NCBI GenBank assembly: GCA_041393395.1
Contig: JAWKKG010000003.1
Coordinates: forward strand, 558,001-622,000
Direction: 5' to 3'
Source of the DNA: JAGQIB01 sp041393395
GTDB lineage: Bacteria; ARS69
Length of the DNA: 64,000 nucleotides
The translations under genes were made by a program, and so were the position numbers. Below the pieces are notes generated by a model. It saw only the letters and a program-made list of their open reading frames with translations, did no database searches and was not told the DNA's origin. How positions within the stretch are numbered: the first letter of the stretch is position 1; every line of letters starts with the position of its first letter. Positions 9,050-16,528 of the stretch are shown here, in pieces.

Positions 9050-10162
9050 CTAGTCGGCGAGGTAGGCGTCGAGGGCCGCGCGCTTGATCCGAACGCTCGT
9101 GCCGATCTTCTTGGCCGCGAGCTCGCCGGACTCCACGATCGCGAGCACGTCGGCCTCGGAGACGCCGAGCGCCTGCGCGACCTCGGCCGGAGTGAGCATC
9201 TCGGGGAGCCCGAGGGCCGCGGTACCTGCCGCCGCGCCGCCGGCCATCGCACCGGCTGCCGCGGGCGCCATCGCCCCGGCTGCTCCGGGCGCGCCCGCCA
9301 GGCCACCCGGCACCGCGAGTCCGCCCTGCTGCACCATCTGCTGAGCGATCGCCATGCCCACGGCCATCTCGGACGCGAGCCCGCCGACGCTGCCGCCCTT
9401 GGCCATGCCCTCGGCCATCTGGAACTTCACGTAGTCGTTCAGGTTGCCGATCGCGCCCATGCTCGAGCGCTTGTCGATCGCGGCCTCCACCTCGGCCGGC
9501 ACGGACACGTTCTCCACGACGAACGTGGAGATCTCGATGCCGTACTTCGCGGTGACCACCGGATTGATCAGCGGAAGCAGCGCCTCGCCGATCTTGGAGT
9601 ACTGCGTGGCGACGTCCAGCACCGGGATGTTCGCATTCGCGAGCGCTTCGCTGAACACGCTGACGATGCGCGAGCGCATCGTGTCCGCGAACTCCTCGAG
9701 CCGGAACGTGTGATCGGATCCCGCAACCTCTTTGAGGAACAGTCGCGGATCGAGGATGCGGAAGTCGTACGTTCCGAACGAGCGGGCGCGCACGATCCCG
9801 AAGTCCTTGTCCCGCATCATGATCGGATTCGACGTACCCCACTTGTTCCCCGTGAACAGGCGCGTGTTGAGGAAGTACACGTCGGCCTTGAACGGCGACT
9901 CGAATCCGTACTGCCACGACTTGAGACGCGTGAGGATCGGGATGTTGTCCGTGACCAGCGAGTACTTGCCCGGTCCGAACGTGTCGCCGAACTCGCCGAG
10001 GTACACGAACTGCACCATCTGCGACTCGCGCACGATCAGCTGCGCGCCGCGCTTGATCGCCTTGTCCTCGTCCGGGTACCGCCAGGACAGGATGTCGCGG
10101 GAATCGTCGGTCCACTCGAGGATCTCGAGCAGCTCGCCCTTGATGAAGTCGAGAATGCCCAT
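9050..10162 (-). CDS. SPFH-domain protein (YdjI-like) with fused C-terminal helix-turn-helix
   Basis: A 370-residue protein; its ATG start at 10162 is preceded by GGAGGGG. Residues ~1-280 form an SPFH/band-7 domain of the YdjI or virion-core-like type (IVRESQMVQFVYLGEFGDTFGPGKY, TYDFRILDPRLF). SPFH proteins oligomerise on membranes. An Ala/Gly/Pro-rich linker (about 285-318) leads to an excisionase/MerR-type helix-turn-helix (LTPAEVAQALGVSEADVLAI, then KKIGTSVRIKRAALDAYL). The HTH tail is unusual and could bind DNA or serve as a protein-docking module. It is cotranscribed with the zinc-ribbon gene. Confidence 0.87.
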   Translation of the reverse strand: MGILDFIKGELLEILEWTDDSRDILSWRYPDEDKAIKRGAQLIVRESQMVQFVYLGEFGDTFGPGKYSLVTDNIPILTRLKSWQYGFESPFKADVYFLNTRLFTGNKWGTSNPIMMRDKDFGIVRARSFGTYDFRILDPRLFLKEVAGSDHTFRLEEFADTMRSRIVSVFSEALANANIPVLDVATQYSKIGEALLPLINPVVTAKYGIEISTFVVENVSVPAEVEAAIDKRSSMGAIGNLNDYVKFQMAEGMAKGGSVGGLASEMAVGMAIAQQMVQQGGLAVPGGLAGAPGAAGAMAPAAAGAMAGGAAAGTAALGLPEMLTPAEVAQALGVSEADVLAIVESGELAAKKIGTSVRIKRAALDAYLAD

Positions 10163-10338
10163 GGTCTGGCCCCTCCGGGGAACGGGAATCGTCGGGGCGG
10201 CATTCTAGCACCGGGGGAGTGGGCGCTCCAGGCAAGGACGGGCGCCTGGCGAGGGCGGACCTCGCCTCTCCTCCCGGTTCCGGCGGCGGTAGTCGTGCGG
10301 CCGGACATCGTCTACCGTCCGGCCGCGAGGGGGAGTCG

Positions 10339-11361
10339 ATGTCCCACCTGAAGCTCACGCGCACCCAGATCCTCGCCCACCGCCGCCGCGCGGCGTCACT
10401 CGACGAGCGCCTCCCGCGCGGCAAGCGCGCCCTCCGGCAGGCCGCGTGGGCGGGCCTCCAGGACAGCATGCCGCGCGCGGCCTTGCTCTCGATCCACGCC
10501 CGCATGAACGGCACGAAGCCCGCCGACTGGGAGGACTCCTCGCTCGTTCAGATCTGGGGCCCGCGCTACAACGCATACGTCGTCGCGCAGAGGGACCTCG
10601 CGCTGTTCACCCTCGGGCGCCTCCCGGAGGACGGTGGCGCGCGCGCGCGGGCGGAGGATCTGGCGGAGCGCCTGCGGTCGGCGCTCGGAAAGAAGCGCAT
10701 GGTCCAGAGCGCCGCGGCGCGGGCGATCGCCGCGAATCACCCGAACGCGGTTCGCTACGCCGCCCCGACGGGCACCGTGCTCATCCGGTGGGACGGCGCG
10801 CGGCAGCCGGACCTGTGGATCGCTCCGGCGCCGAACGTGGAGCCGCGGAAGGCGCGAGCCGAGTTCGCGAAACGCTTCCTGCACGTGTTCGGCCCCGCTT
10901 CGGCGGACTCGTTCGCGGAATGGGCGGGCGTGAAGCCGCGCCCCGCTCACGACACGTTCGACGCGTTGCGCCGCTCGCTCACCGCGGTGCGCACGCCGCT
11001 CGGAGAGGCGTGGATCCTGAGTGCGGACGAGCCGTCGTTCCGCTCCGCGCCCGGCCCGCCTGCACCGGCGCGTCTCCTGCCGAGCGGCGACACCTGGTTC
11101 CTGTGGCAAGGGGCCGATCGCGAGCTCCTCGTCCCGGACGCGTCGCGCCGGAGCGAGCTCTGGACGTCGCGCGTGTGGCCCGGCGCGTTGCTGGTGGAAG
11201 GCGAGACGGCGGGAACGTGGCGTCGCGCCGGGAACCTGCTCACGGTCCGGCCGTGGCGCCGTCTCTCCGTGCGACAGCGGGCCGCCGTGGAGGCCGAGGC
11301 GGCGTCATTCCCTCTGCCGGGCCTGGACGCGCCGGTGGAAGTGCGGTGGGACGAGGGCTGA
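10339..11361 (+). CDS. AlkZ-like (HTH_42) winged-helix DNA glycosylase-family protein
   Basis: A 340-residue cytoplasmic protein; its ATG at 10339 follows GAGGGGGA. The architecture fits the winged-helix DNA-glycosylase family (AlkZ/YcaQ). There is an N-terminal helical part with AGLQDSMPRAALLSIHARM (about 38-56), a central region (FAEWAGVKP), and a C-terminal segment RLLPSGDTWFLW followed by RVWPGALLVEGETAGTWRR. Family members excise bulky or crosslinked alkylated bases. The catalytic Gln-x-Gln motif appears here as Q41-D-S43, so only the first Gln is kept and activity is uncertain. The SGNH hydrolase gene begins 58 bp downstream, possibly cotranscribed. Confidence 0.72.
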   Translation: MSHLKLTRTQILAHRRRAASLDERLPRGKRALRQAAWAGLQDSMPRAALLSIHARMNGTKPADWEDSSLVQIWGPRYNAYVVAQRDLALFTLGRLPEDGGARARAEDLAERLRSALGKKRMVQSAAARAIAANHPNAVRYAAPTGTVLIRWDGARQPDLWIAPAPNVEPRKARAEFAKRFLHVFGPASADSFAEWAGVKPRPAHDTFDALRRSLTAVRTPLGEAWILSADEPSFRSAPGPPAPARLLPSGDTWFLWQGADRELLVPDASRRSELWTSRVWPGALLVEGETAGTWRRAGNLLTVRPWRRLSVRQRAAVEAEAASFPLPGLDAPVEVRWDEG

Positions 11362-11419
11362 GCGGTCGACGGGCCGCGCTCGCCGCGGTCGCTCCATCGG
11401 GATGTGCTACGCTCCCGCG

Positions 11420-12421
11420 ATGCTCCGCACCCTCGTCGTCGTCGTGTCGACGGCCCTCGCGCTCGTCGCGGCCGAGATCATTCTTCGCGTGTTCGCGCCG
11501 GTCGCCTACGAGCAGCCGCCGGACCGGAGCGATCCCACCGACTGGAATTGCCTGATTCACCAGCCGTCCGCCGTTCCGGGACTGGAGTACGAGATCGCTC
11601 CGAACACCCGGCAGAGTCCCACGCAGACTCGCGAGGGAATCAACCGCTTCGGCTTCCGGGGCCGCGAGCCGGGCGAGTCCGGCGCGGCCACGCGCATCGT
11701 GGTGCTCGGCGATTCGTTCACGTACGGGCTCGGAGTTCCCGCGCGCGACACGTATCCCGCCGCGCTCCAGCGCGTCCTTGCGCAGACGCCCGGGGTGGGG
11801 CCGGTGGACGTTCTGAATCTCGGGGTCACGGCCTACTCCGTGTACGACGAAGCGCTCGTGCTCGCGCACAAGGTTGCGCCGCTCGCGCCGGACCTCGTGA
11901 TCGTGGGCTTCGTGCTCAACGATCCGCAATCCGGCACGGGGGGCGAGCCGCTCCGCGTGTTCTACCACGACGTTCGCTGGTGGCAGCATTCCCACCTGCT
12001 GCGCCTCATCGCGGAGGCGCGGCGGGACCTCGACGTGCGCCGTCGCGGCGCCGGAGATCCGATTCGCGCTCTGTACGCGCCCGGCGGGGACTGGGAGAAG
12101 GTGCCGGCGACGCTGGAGTCGATGCGTCGCACGTCCCGCGAACTCGGCGTGGGGGTCGTGTTCGTGGTGTGGCCGATGATCCCGGAAGAGACGTGGACCG
12201 ACTACGCGTACGCCGGCATCCACGAGCAGATCGACACGGCGCTGCGCCAGGCCGGTTTCCCCGTGCTGGACCTGCGCGCCGCGCTCCAGGAGTACGATCC
12301 GGCGCAGCTCCGGCTGGCGGGCGACTGGCACCCCACGGCGCTGGGTTACGAGGTGGGGGCCCGCGCGATCCGCGATTTCCTCGTGGAGCGACAGCTGCTC
12401 CCGAAGCGTCCCGGCGGGTAA
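11420..12421 (+). CDS. Membrane-anchored SGNH/GDSL hydrolase
   Basis: A 333-residue protein starting at ATG 11420, with an in-frame alternative at 11402. An N-terminal hydrophobic helix (LRTLVVVVSTALALVAAEIIL) anchors or exports it. Block I GDSFTYGLG carries the nucleophilic Ser, and block V GDWHPTALGY supplies the Asp-x-x-His pair. Between them lie NLGVTAYSV and FVLNDPQ, which fit the Gly and Asn oxyanion blocks. Such enzymes deacylate polysaccharides, lipids or peptidoglycan. The substrate is unknown, and the extracytoplasmic location is inferred from the helix. Confidence 0.83.
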   Translation: MLRTLVVVVSTALALVAAEIILRVFAPVAYEQPPDRSDPTDWNCLIHQPSAVPGLEYEIAPNTRQSPTQTREGINRFGFRGREPGESGAATRIVVLGDSFTYGLGVPARDTYPAALQRVLAQTPGVGPVDVLNLGVTAYSVYDEALVLAHKVAPLAPDLVIVGFVLNDPQSGTGGEPLRVFYHDVRWWQHSHLLRLIAEARRDLDVRRRGAGDPIRALYAPGGDWEKVPATLESMRRTSRELGVGVVFVVWPMIPEETWTDYAYAGIHEQIDTALRQAGFPVLDLRAALQEYDPAQLRLAGDWHPTALGYEVGARAIRDFLVERQLLPKRPGG

Positions 12422-12474
12422 TCGCGGCCGCCCCGCGACGCGATCGGGAAGTCGCCGCACCGCCCCAAGAGAAA

Positions 12475-12510
12475 GCCGCCGACCCCCCGGTTCCCCGGCG
12501 GGCCGGCGGC
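12475..12510. terminator. Hairpin terminator closing the 19-gene minus-strand operon
   Basis: The stem gccgccgaccc (12475-12485) pairs with gggccggcggc (12500-12510), with one mismatch. Read on the minus strand it is followed by TTTCTCTT, a good intrinsic-terminator tail. It lies about 30 bp after the stop of the TonB-like gene and faces the end of the convergent SGNH hydrolase gene. Confidence 0.7.
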
Positions 12511-12537
12511 GGGTCCTTCACCGCCGCGGGACGGACC

Positions 12538-13536
12538 CTACTCCGGCGGCGTGAACACGAACGGCGCCTGGAAGGTCACCGTGCCCTCGGGAATCGAGGG
12601 GAAGCGCCACGCCTCGATCTGAGCCAGGGCGCACGTGACGAGCGCCTTGGAACCGACCGTGTCCTTCACGACCACGGCGTTGGAAACGTTGCCGGCCGCG
12701 GCCACCGTGATGCTGACCACGAGCTTGCCGCCGAGTCCGGCCTGCTTCTTGAGCTCGTTGTCGTAGCAGAACTGGATCCCGGCCGCGTACTTGCGCACCA
12801 CGCCGAGCAGCTGCTGATCGCTCCGCAGCGACTGCGGCGCCGCGCCGCCCGAGCCCTTCGGGGACGACGGATCGCCGACCCACGACTCGGACACGAGCCC
12901 GCCGTCGCCGCCACCCTCGATCTCGATCTTCGAGCCCGAGATGGCGCCGCCGTTGCCCGTCGGCGCGTCGATCGTGGGCACCGCGGTCCCCACGCTCGCG
13001 AGCTGGGCCGCGCTCCGTCCGCCGCGCGTCTTCCGGCGCTGCGGGACCACGGTCTTGGGCGTGCCGTCGTCCGTGCTCGCGAGCGACTTCGACACGTCGC
13101 TCAGCACGTTCTCCAGCGACGTCGCCACCGTGGCGAGCTGCTGCTCCACTTCCTTCTTCGCGCGCTCGCGCCCGGCCTGCCCGCGATCCTCCGAGATCGT
13201 GGGCTTCGGCGTGCGGCGCGCGTGCTGCACCGGCTCGGTCTTCGCGACCTCCACCGGCTTCGGCGCCTCGATCGGCTTCACCGTGGCCGCCGGCGGCTCC
13301 GGCACCTTCACCGGCGCGGGCGGGGCCTTCGGCTCCTCGAGGATGAGCTTCGCGAAGCGATCCGGCACCTCGTCCACCGTGAGGTCGTCCGGGGTGGGCT
13401 TCGGCACCACGTACGCGAGGATCAGCGTGGCGATCCCGAGCGGAATGGCGACCTTGAAGCCGCGCTTCAGGTCGGGCTCGGGCGCCCCGAAGAACGACAG
13501 GCGGTAGTTCTGATTCGGCAGTGTCGCGGTGGTCAT
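12538..13536 (-). CDS. TonB-like protein with AgmX/PglI C-terminal domain
   Basis: A 332-residue inner-membrane protein with GGAGGGA before its ATG. One membrane helix (about 27-43) is followed by a Pro/Lys-rich periplasm-spanning stretch (about 70-120, PKPVEVAKTEPVQ) and a charged helical linker. A C-terminal domain (about 235-332) matches the AgmX/PglI family: KYAAGIQFCYDNEL, GKLVVSITVAAAGNVSNA, ALVTCALAQIEAWRFP. The two conserved Cys are present. In Myxococcus such domains occur in GltG/GltJ (AgmX), TonB-like proteins linking an AglRQS motor to the outer membrane. It is the last gene of the operon, 1 bp after an ExbD gene. It probably transmits motor work to an outer-membrane partner. Confidence 0.85.
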   Translation of the reverse strand: MTTATLPNQNYRLSFFGAPEPDLKRGFKVAIPLGIATLILAYVVPKPTPDDLTVDEVPDRFAKLILEEPKAPPAPVKVPEPPAATVKPIEAPKPVEVAKTEPVQHARRTPKPTISEDRGQAGRERAKKEVEQQLATVATSLENVLSDVSKSLASTDDGTPKTVVPQRRKTRGGRSAAQLASVGTAVPTIDAPTGNGGAISGSKIEIEGGGDGGLVSESWVGDPSSPKGSGGAAPQSLRSDQQLLGVVRKYAAGIQFCYDNELKKQAGLGGKLVVSITVAAAGNVSNAVVVKDTVGSKALVTCALAQIEAWRFPSIPEGTVTFQAPFVFTPPE

Positions 13537-13537
13537 G

Positions 13538-14029
13538 CTATCCCTCCGAGACCACGGCGAGCGCGACCTGATCGAACCCGCTGAAGTTGCACGTGTACAT
13601 CACCCGCTGCAGCAGCTGGAACTCGATCGCCCGATCTCCCTGGATCAGGATCTTGCCCTCGGGCGCCTCCTTGCCGCGGCGCTGCGCGAGCTCCTCCATC
13701 TGCTTGTACGCGGTGTCGAGCTTCTGATCGAGTGCGCGGATCAGAAGGTCGTCCTGCGCGAGCACGTCGGCCACGCTCGCGATCGGCTCGTTCGCGAACA
13801 GGATCGACTCGCCGGACACCGCGATCACGAGCGAGCTCTCCGGGTTGCTGTCCGCGCTGCTCGTGGGCAGCTCCACCCCGGGAGCCGGCGTCACGACTTC
13901 CGCGTCCACCACGAAGCTCTTGAGCAGGAACAGGAGGAGCACCGTGAGGATGTCCATCATCGAGGTCAGCTGCAAACGCTGCGGTCGGTGTTTGGAGTGG
14001 GCGTCTCGGCGCCATTTGCGTCCGCGCAT
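13538..14029 (-). CDS. exbD: ExbD/TolR-family motor subunit (Asp-bearing)
   Basis: A 163-residue protein with AGGAGG 6 nt before its ATG. A basic N-terminus leads to one membrane helix TSMMDILTVLLLFLLKSFV, which keeps the proton-carrying Asp at residue 26. The periplasmic part has the TolR pattern (LVIAVSGESILFANEPI, KILIQGDRAIEFQLLQRVMYTC). With the ExbB protein it should form a proton-driven stator. It is one of two ExbD paralogues in tandem, and only this one has the Asp. The next gene, the TonB-like partner, starts 1 bp downstream. Confidence 0.92.
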   Translation of the reverse strand: MRGRKWRRDAHSKHRPQRLQLTSMMDILTVLLLFLLKSFVVDAEVVTPAPGVELPTSSADSNPESSLVIAVSGESILFANEPIASVADVLAQDDLLIRALDQKLDTAYKQMEELAQRRGKEAPEGKILIQGDRAIEFQLLQRVMYTCNFSGFDQVALAVVSEG

Positions 14030-14039
14030 CGACGTCCTC

Positions 14040-14486
14040 CTAGGAACCGGAAAGAGAGATGTTGGGAAGCCCGGACTCGCGCGACGCGTCCATCACCTCG
14101 ATGATGTCGTCGTAGCGGGTCGTGGGCTCCGAAACGATGACGACGTCCTCCTCCTCCGGATGGCCCTGCTTCACCGCGGCGAGCACGGTGCGCAGCTCCT
14201 CCGGGGCGGTCTCCGTCAGACGCTCGATCGTCTGATCGGGGAGACGACGTCCCTTCACGACCCATGCCTCGTCCGTGATCGACACCGAGAGCTCGAGCCG
14301 CTCGCGCTGCGGCGGCGTGGCGCTCGCGTCGTCCGACGGGAGGTTCATCCGGATCACGGTCAGGTGCACGAACACCGCCGAGATCAGGAGCATGGGAATC
14401 AGCACCACGAAGAGATTCATGAGGGGCAGGATCTCGAGATCCCCCTCGACGTGCTCTCCGAGGCTCCGCTGGCGCTTCCGGATCAT
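14040..14486 (-). CDS. exbD: ExbD/TolR-family motor subunit lacking the membrane Asp
   Basis: A 148-residue TolR-like protein. Its membrane helix reads ILPLMNLFVVLIPMLLISAVF, so Asn24 (codon AAT, minus strand 14417-14415) stands where ExbD and TolR normally have the essential protonatable Asp. The periplasmic domain is otherwise typical (LELSVSITDEAWVVKGRRL, DVVIVSEPTTRYDDIIEVMD). It begins 4 bp after the ExbB gene and is followed by the Asp-bearing paralogue. It may be a structural or force-transmitting subunit in a heteromeric stator. That role is inference. Confidence 0.9.
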   Translation of the reverse strand: MIRKRQRSLGEHVEGDLEILPLMNLFVVLIPMLLISAVFVHLTVIRMNLPSDDASATPPQRERLELSVSITDEAWVVKGRRLPDQTIERLTETAPEELRTVLAAVKQGHPEEEDVVIVSEPTTRYDDIIEVMDASRESGLPNISLSGS

Positions 14487-14490
14487 GGGA

Positions 14491-15210
14491 CTACCGCGTC
14501 GGCTGCGGGCGGGCGGCCGGGCGGGCGGCGTTCGGCGCGGCGGCAGCCGGAGCGGCCGCGGCGGCGGAAGACGCCATCCCGGACGAACCGCGCGTCATCG
14601 CGCGAATGAGCTGCACGGCCACGCCGTCGACCTGCTCCACGATCCGCTCCACGCGACCGGCCAGGAACCCGTGCGCGAGCATGCCCGGCACGGCCACGAT
14701 CAGACCGAACGCCGTCGTGTTCAGCGCCTGGCTGATGCCGGCGGCCAGGAACGCGGAGCGCTGCGACGGATCCGCGGCGCCCACGGCCGCGAACGCCGTG
14801 GTGAGACCGAAGATCGTGCCGAGCAGTCCGAGCAACGTGGCGGTGTTCGCGAGCATCGAGAGCTGCGGCAGACGACGCGACAGCGGCGGCAGCACCATGG
14901 CGGCCTCGCCGTCGGCGGCGTTCATCAGCGACTCCTCGCTGCGCTGCGGGCAGGTCAGGATCGCGACGGCGATCTTGCCGACCGGCGAGTTGACCTTGCG
15001 GGCCGTTTCGAGCGCGCCGTTCACGTCGCCCTTGGCGACGCGCGCGGCGAGGTCCCTGGCCAGCTTGTCGCCGTTCCACGAGGACGCGCGACCGATCACC
15101 CAGAATCGCTCGAGCGCCATCGCGAAGCCCACGACGGACACGGCGAGAATCACGAACATGAACGGTCCGCCCCCCTGGAAGAAGGCGGCGAATTGAGACA
15201 GTGCACTCAT
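14491..15210 (-). CDS. exbB: MotA/TolQ/ExbB proton-channel protein
   Basis: A 239-residue inner-membrane protein. The start at 15210 overlaps the previous stop (ATGA). Three membrane helices are clear: FMFVILAVSVVGFAMALERF (about 17-36), LSMLANTATLLGLLGTIFGL (about 117-136) and the ISQALNTTAFGLIVAVPGML region (about 155-175). NTATLLGLLGTIFG is the family signature with the channel-lining Thr. An Ala/Pro-rich C-terminal tail (about 210-239) is unusual. It should form the pentameric channel around the ExbD dimer. The gene order ExbB-ExbD-ExbD parallels Myxococcus AglR-AglQ-AglS in content. Confidence 0.93.
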   Translation of the reverse strand: MSALSQFAAFFQGGGPFMFVILAVSVVGFAMALERFWVIGRASSWNGDKLARDLAARVAKGDVNGALETARKVNSPVGKIAVAILTCPQRSEESLMNAADGEAAMVLPPLSRRLPQLSMLANTATLLGLLGTIFGLTTAFAAVGAADPSQRSAFLAAGISQALNTTAFGLIVAVPGMLAHGFLAGRVERIVEQVDGVAVQLIRAMTRGSSGMASSAAAAAPAAAAPNAARPAARPQPTR

Positions 15211-15662
15211 TTGGGGTCCTCTCTCTCCAGACTCTCGGGCAAGGGTCTCTCGGGCAGTGGTACGGGATCGGAAAGCACGGACGGAACCGGTAGATCGGTG
15301 GCCGGAGCGGGCGCCTCCTCCGGCGCCGCGGCCGGCGTGGCGCCGGTGGGAATCACCTGCAGACGCGCGGGCGCCCAGGCGTCGAGCGCGATGTCGGCGG
15401 CGGTCGCCTCGGCCCAGCCCTCGAGCCAGTCGAGCGGCCGCTCCGACTCCCGCGACGTGATGAACAGGACCTGCGGCAGACGCACCTCGCCCTCGATCTC
15501 GATGTCGTCGATCGTGCGCTCTTCCGCGTGGGCGCGCGTGGACAGGAGCCACAGCAGGGCGCCGGCCGCGACCAGCGCGAACGCGATCCGCGGCGCGAGA
15601 CCGGCGGGCATCGCCACCGCCCGCGGCTCCCGGGAACGATCACCACGGTTCTCACGGCGCAT
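15207..15662 (-). CDS. Small exported/anchored protein of the motor cluster, unknown function
   Basis: A 151-residue protein with a long basic N-terminus, a hydrophobic segment (about 25-45, ending near THAHAEE-type signal-peptidase context STRAHAEE), and a short conserved-looking stretch (TIDDIEIEGEVRLPQVLFITSR) followed by Pro/Ala-rich sequence. The latter stretch reads like a motif for envelope motor clusters, but I do not recognise a named family. Its start codon overlaps the TPR lipoprotein stop and its stop overlaps the ExbB start. It therefore belongs to the same translationally coupled set and may be an accessory of the ExbB/ExbD complex. Confidence 0.7.
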   Translation of the reverse strand: MRRENRGDRSREPRAVAMPAGLAPRIAFALVAAGALLWLLSTRAHAEERTIDDIEIEGEVRLPQVLFITSRESERPLDWLEGWAEATAADIALDAWAPARLQVIPTGATPAAAPEEAPAPATDLPVPSVLSDPVPLPERPLPESLEREDPK

Positions 15663-16528
15663 CAGTTCGTCTCCTCGCCTTCGAGGTTCGATTCGCCCGC
15701 GACCTCGACCGCGAGCACTTCGGCGAGTCCGTCCGGATCCTCGGACGACAGCTCGCGGTACTTGCGGAACCAGTCGCGGGCCGACGCGTCGTCGAACCGG
15801 TAGAAGCGGTCCACGATCGCGAGGTTGTAGAGCGGTCCGGGCAACGCCGGGTCGAGCTCGATCGCGGTGAGGAATGCCTTCCGCGCGGCCTCGGGATCCC
15901 CGGCGTACAGCTTCGTGATGCCCCAGTTGTTCTGGTTCACCGCGCTCTTCGGATCCGCGTCGAGCGCCTTCTTCGCCACGGGCTCCGACTGCGCGAACGT
16001 CTCGCCACGCAGATGCACGTAGGCCACGGCGGACCCTTCCCTGGACCAGTCCACGTGATCCTCCACGCGCTGGACGAGCGGGTCGGCCAGATCCGGACGG
16101 TCGATCGCGTCGTAGTGGAGGGCGAGCGCCGTCATCAGCTCCGGGGCGAGCGTGCCGGCCTCGGCGCGCGCCGCCTCGAGCAGGCCGATCGCCTCCTCGT
16201 GGCGACCCTGATCCCAGAAGATCTTGGACAGCAGCGACAGCGACGCGGCGTGCCGCGGGTCGAGCGCCAGCGCGGCGCGCAGGTCGGACTCCGCCTGCAC
16301 GGAGTTCTCCTCCGCGAGGTGCACCTCGGCGAGCCGGTAGGGCCAGTACGGATTCTGCGGGTCCTCGAGTCGCCGCGCGTCCACGCGGGCGATCTCCGCT
16401 TCACGGTCGGCGGGCACGTCGAGCGGCGCGTTCGAGCCGCCACCCCCCACGAGTGGCAGACCGCCGCACCCCGCGAGGGTGAGCGCCAGCCACGGCCCGA
16501 CGATGCGGACGATCACGGTGCGTTTCAC
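15662..16528 (-). CDS. TPR lipoprotein (AglT/GltE-like architecture)
   Basis: A 288-residue protein starting with GTG at 16528, which overlaps the giant TPR gene stop as GTGA; the ORF extension to 16654 is spurious. The signal peptide ends in the lipobox LAGC. Four or more TPR units follow (PYWPYRLAEVHLAEENSVQAE, SLLSKIFWDQGRHEEAIGLL, NQNNWGITKLYAGDPEAARKAF, GPLYNLAIVDRFYRFDDA). It resembles outer-membrane TPR lipoproteins that accompany Agl/Glt-type motors, where the TPRs scaffold a periplasmic complex. That homology is by architecture and context only. Confidence 0.83.
   Translation of the reverse strand: MKRTVIVRIVGPWLALTLAGCGGLPLVGGGGSNAPLDVPADREAEIARVDARRLEDPQNPYWPYRLAEVHLAEENSVQAESDLRAALALDPRHAASLSLLSKIFWDQGRHEEAIGLLEAARAEAGTLAPELMTALALHYDAIDRPDLADPLVQRVEDHVDWSREGSAVAYVHLRGETFAQSEPVAKKALDADPKSAVNQNNWGITKLYAGDPEAARKAFLTAIELDPALPGPLYNLAIVDRFYRFDDASARDWFRKYRELSSEDPDGLAEVLAVEVAGESNLEGEETN

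Noticed and set aside
9050..10162. Phage virion-core protein reading of the SPFH gene and phage replication/helicase reading of the zinc-ribbon gene
   Set aside because: These are common database labels for YdjI/YdjG-type proteins; no phage genes flank them and SPFH and zinc-ribbon features explain the sequences.
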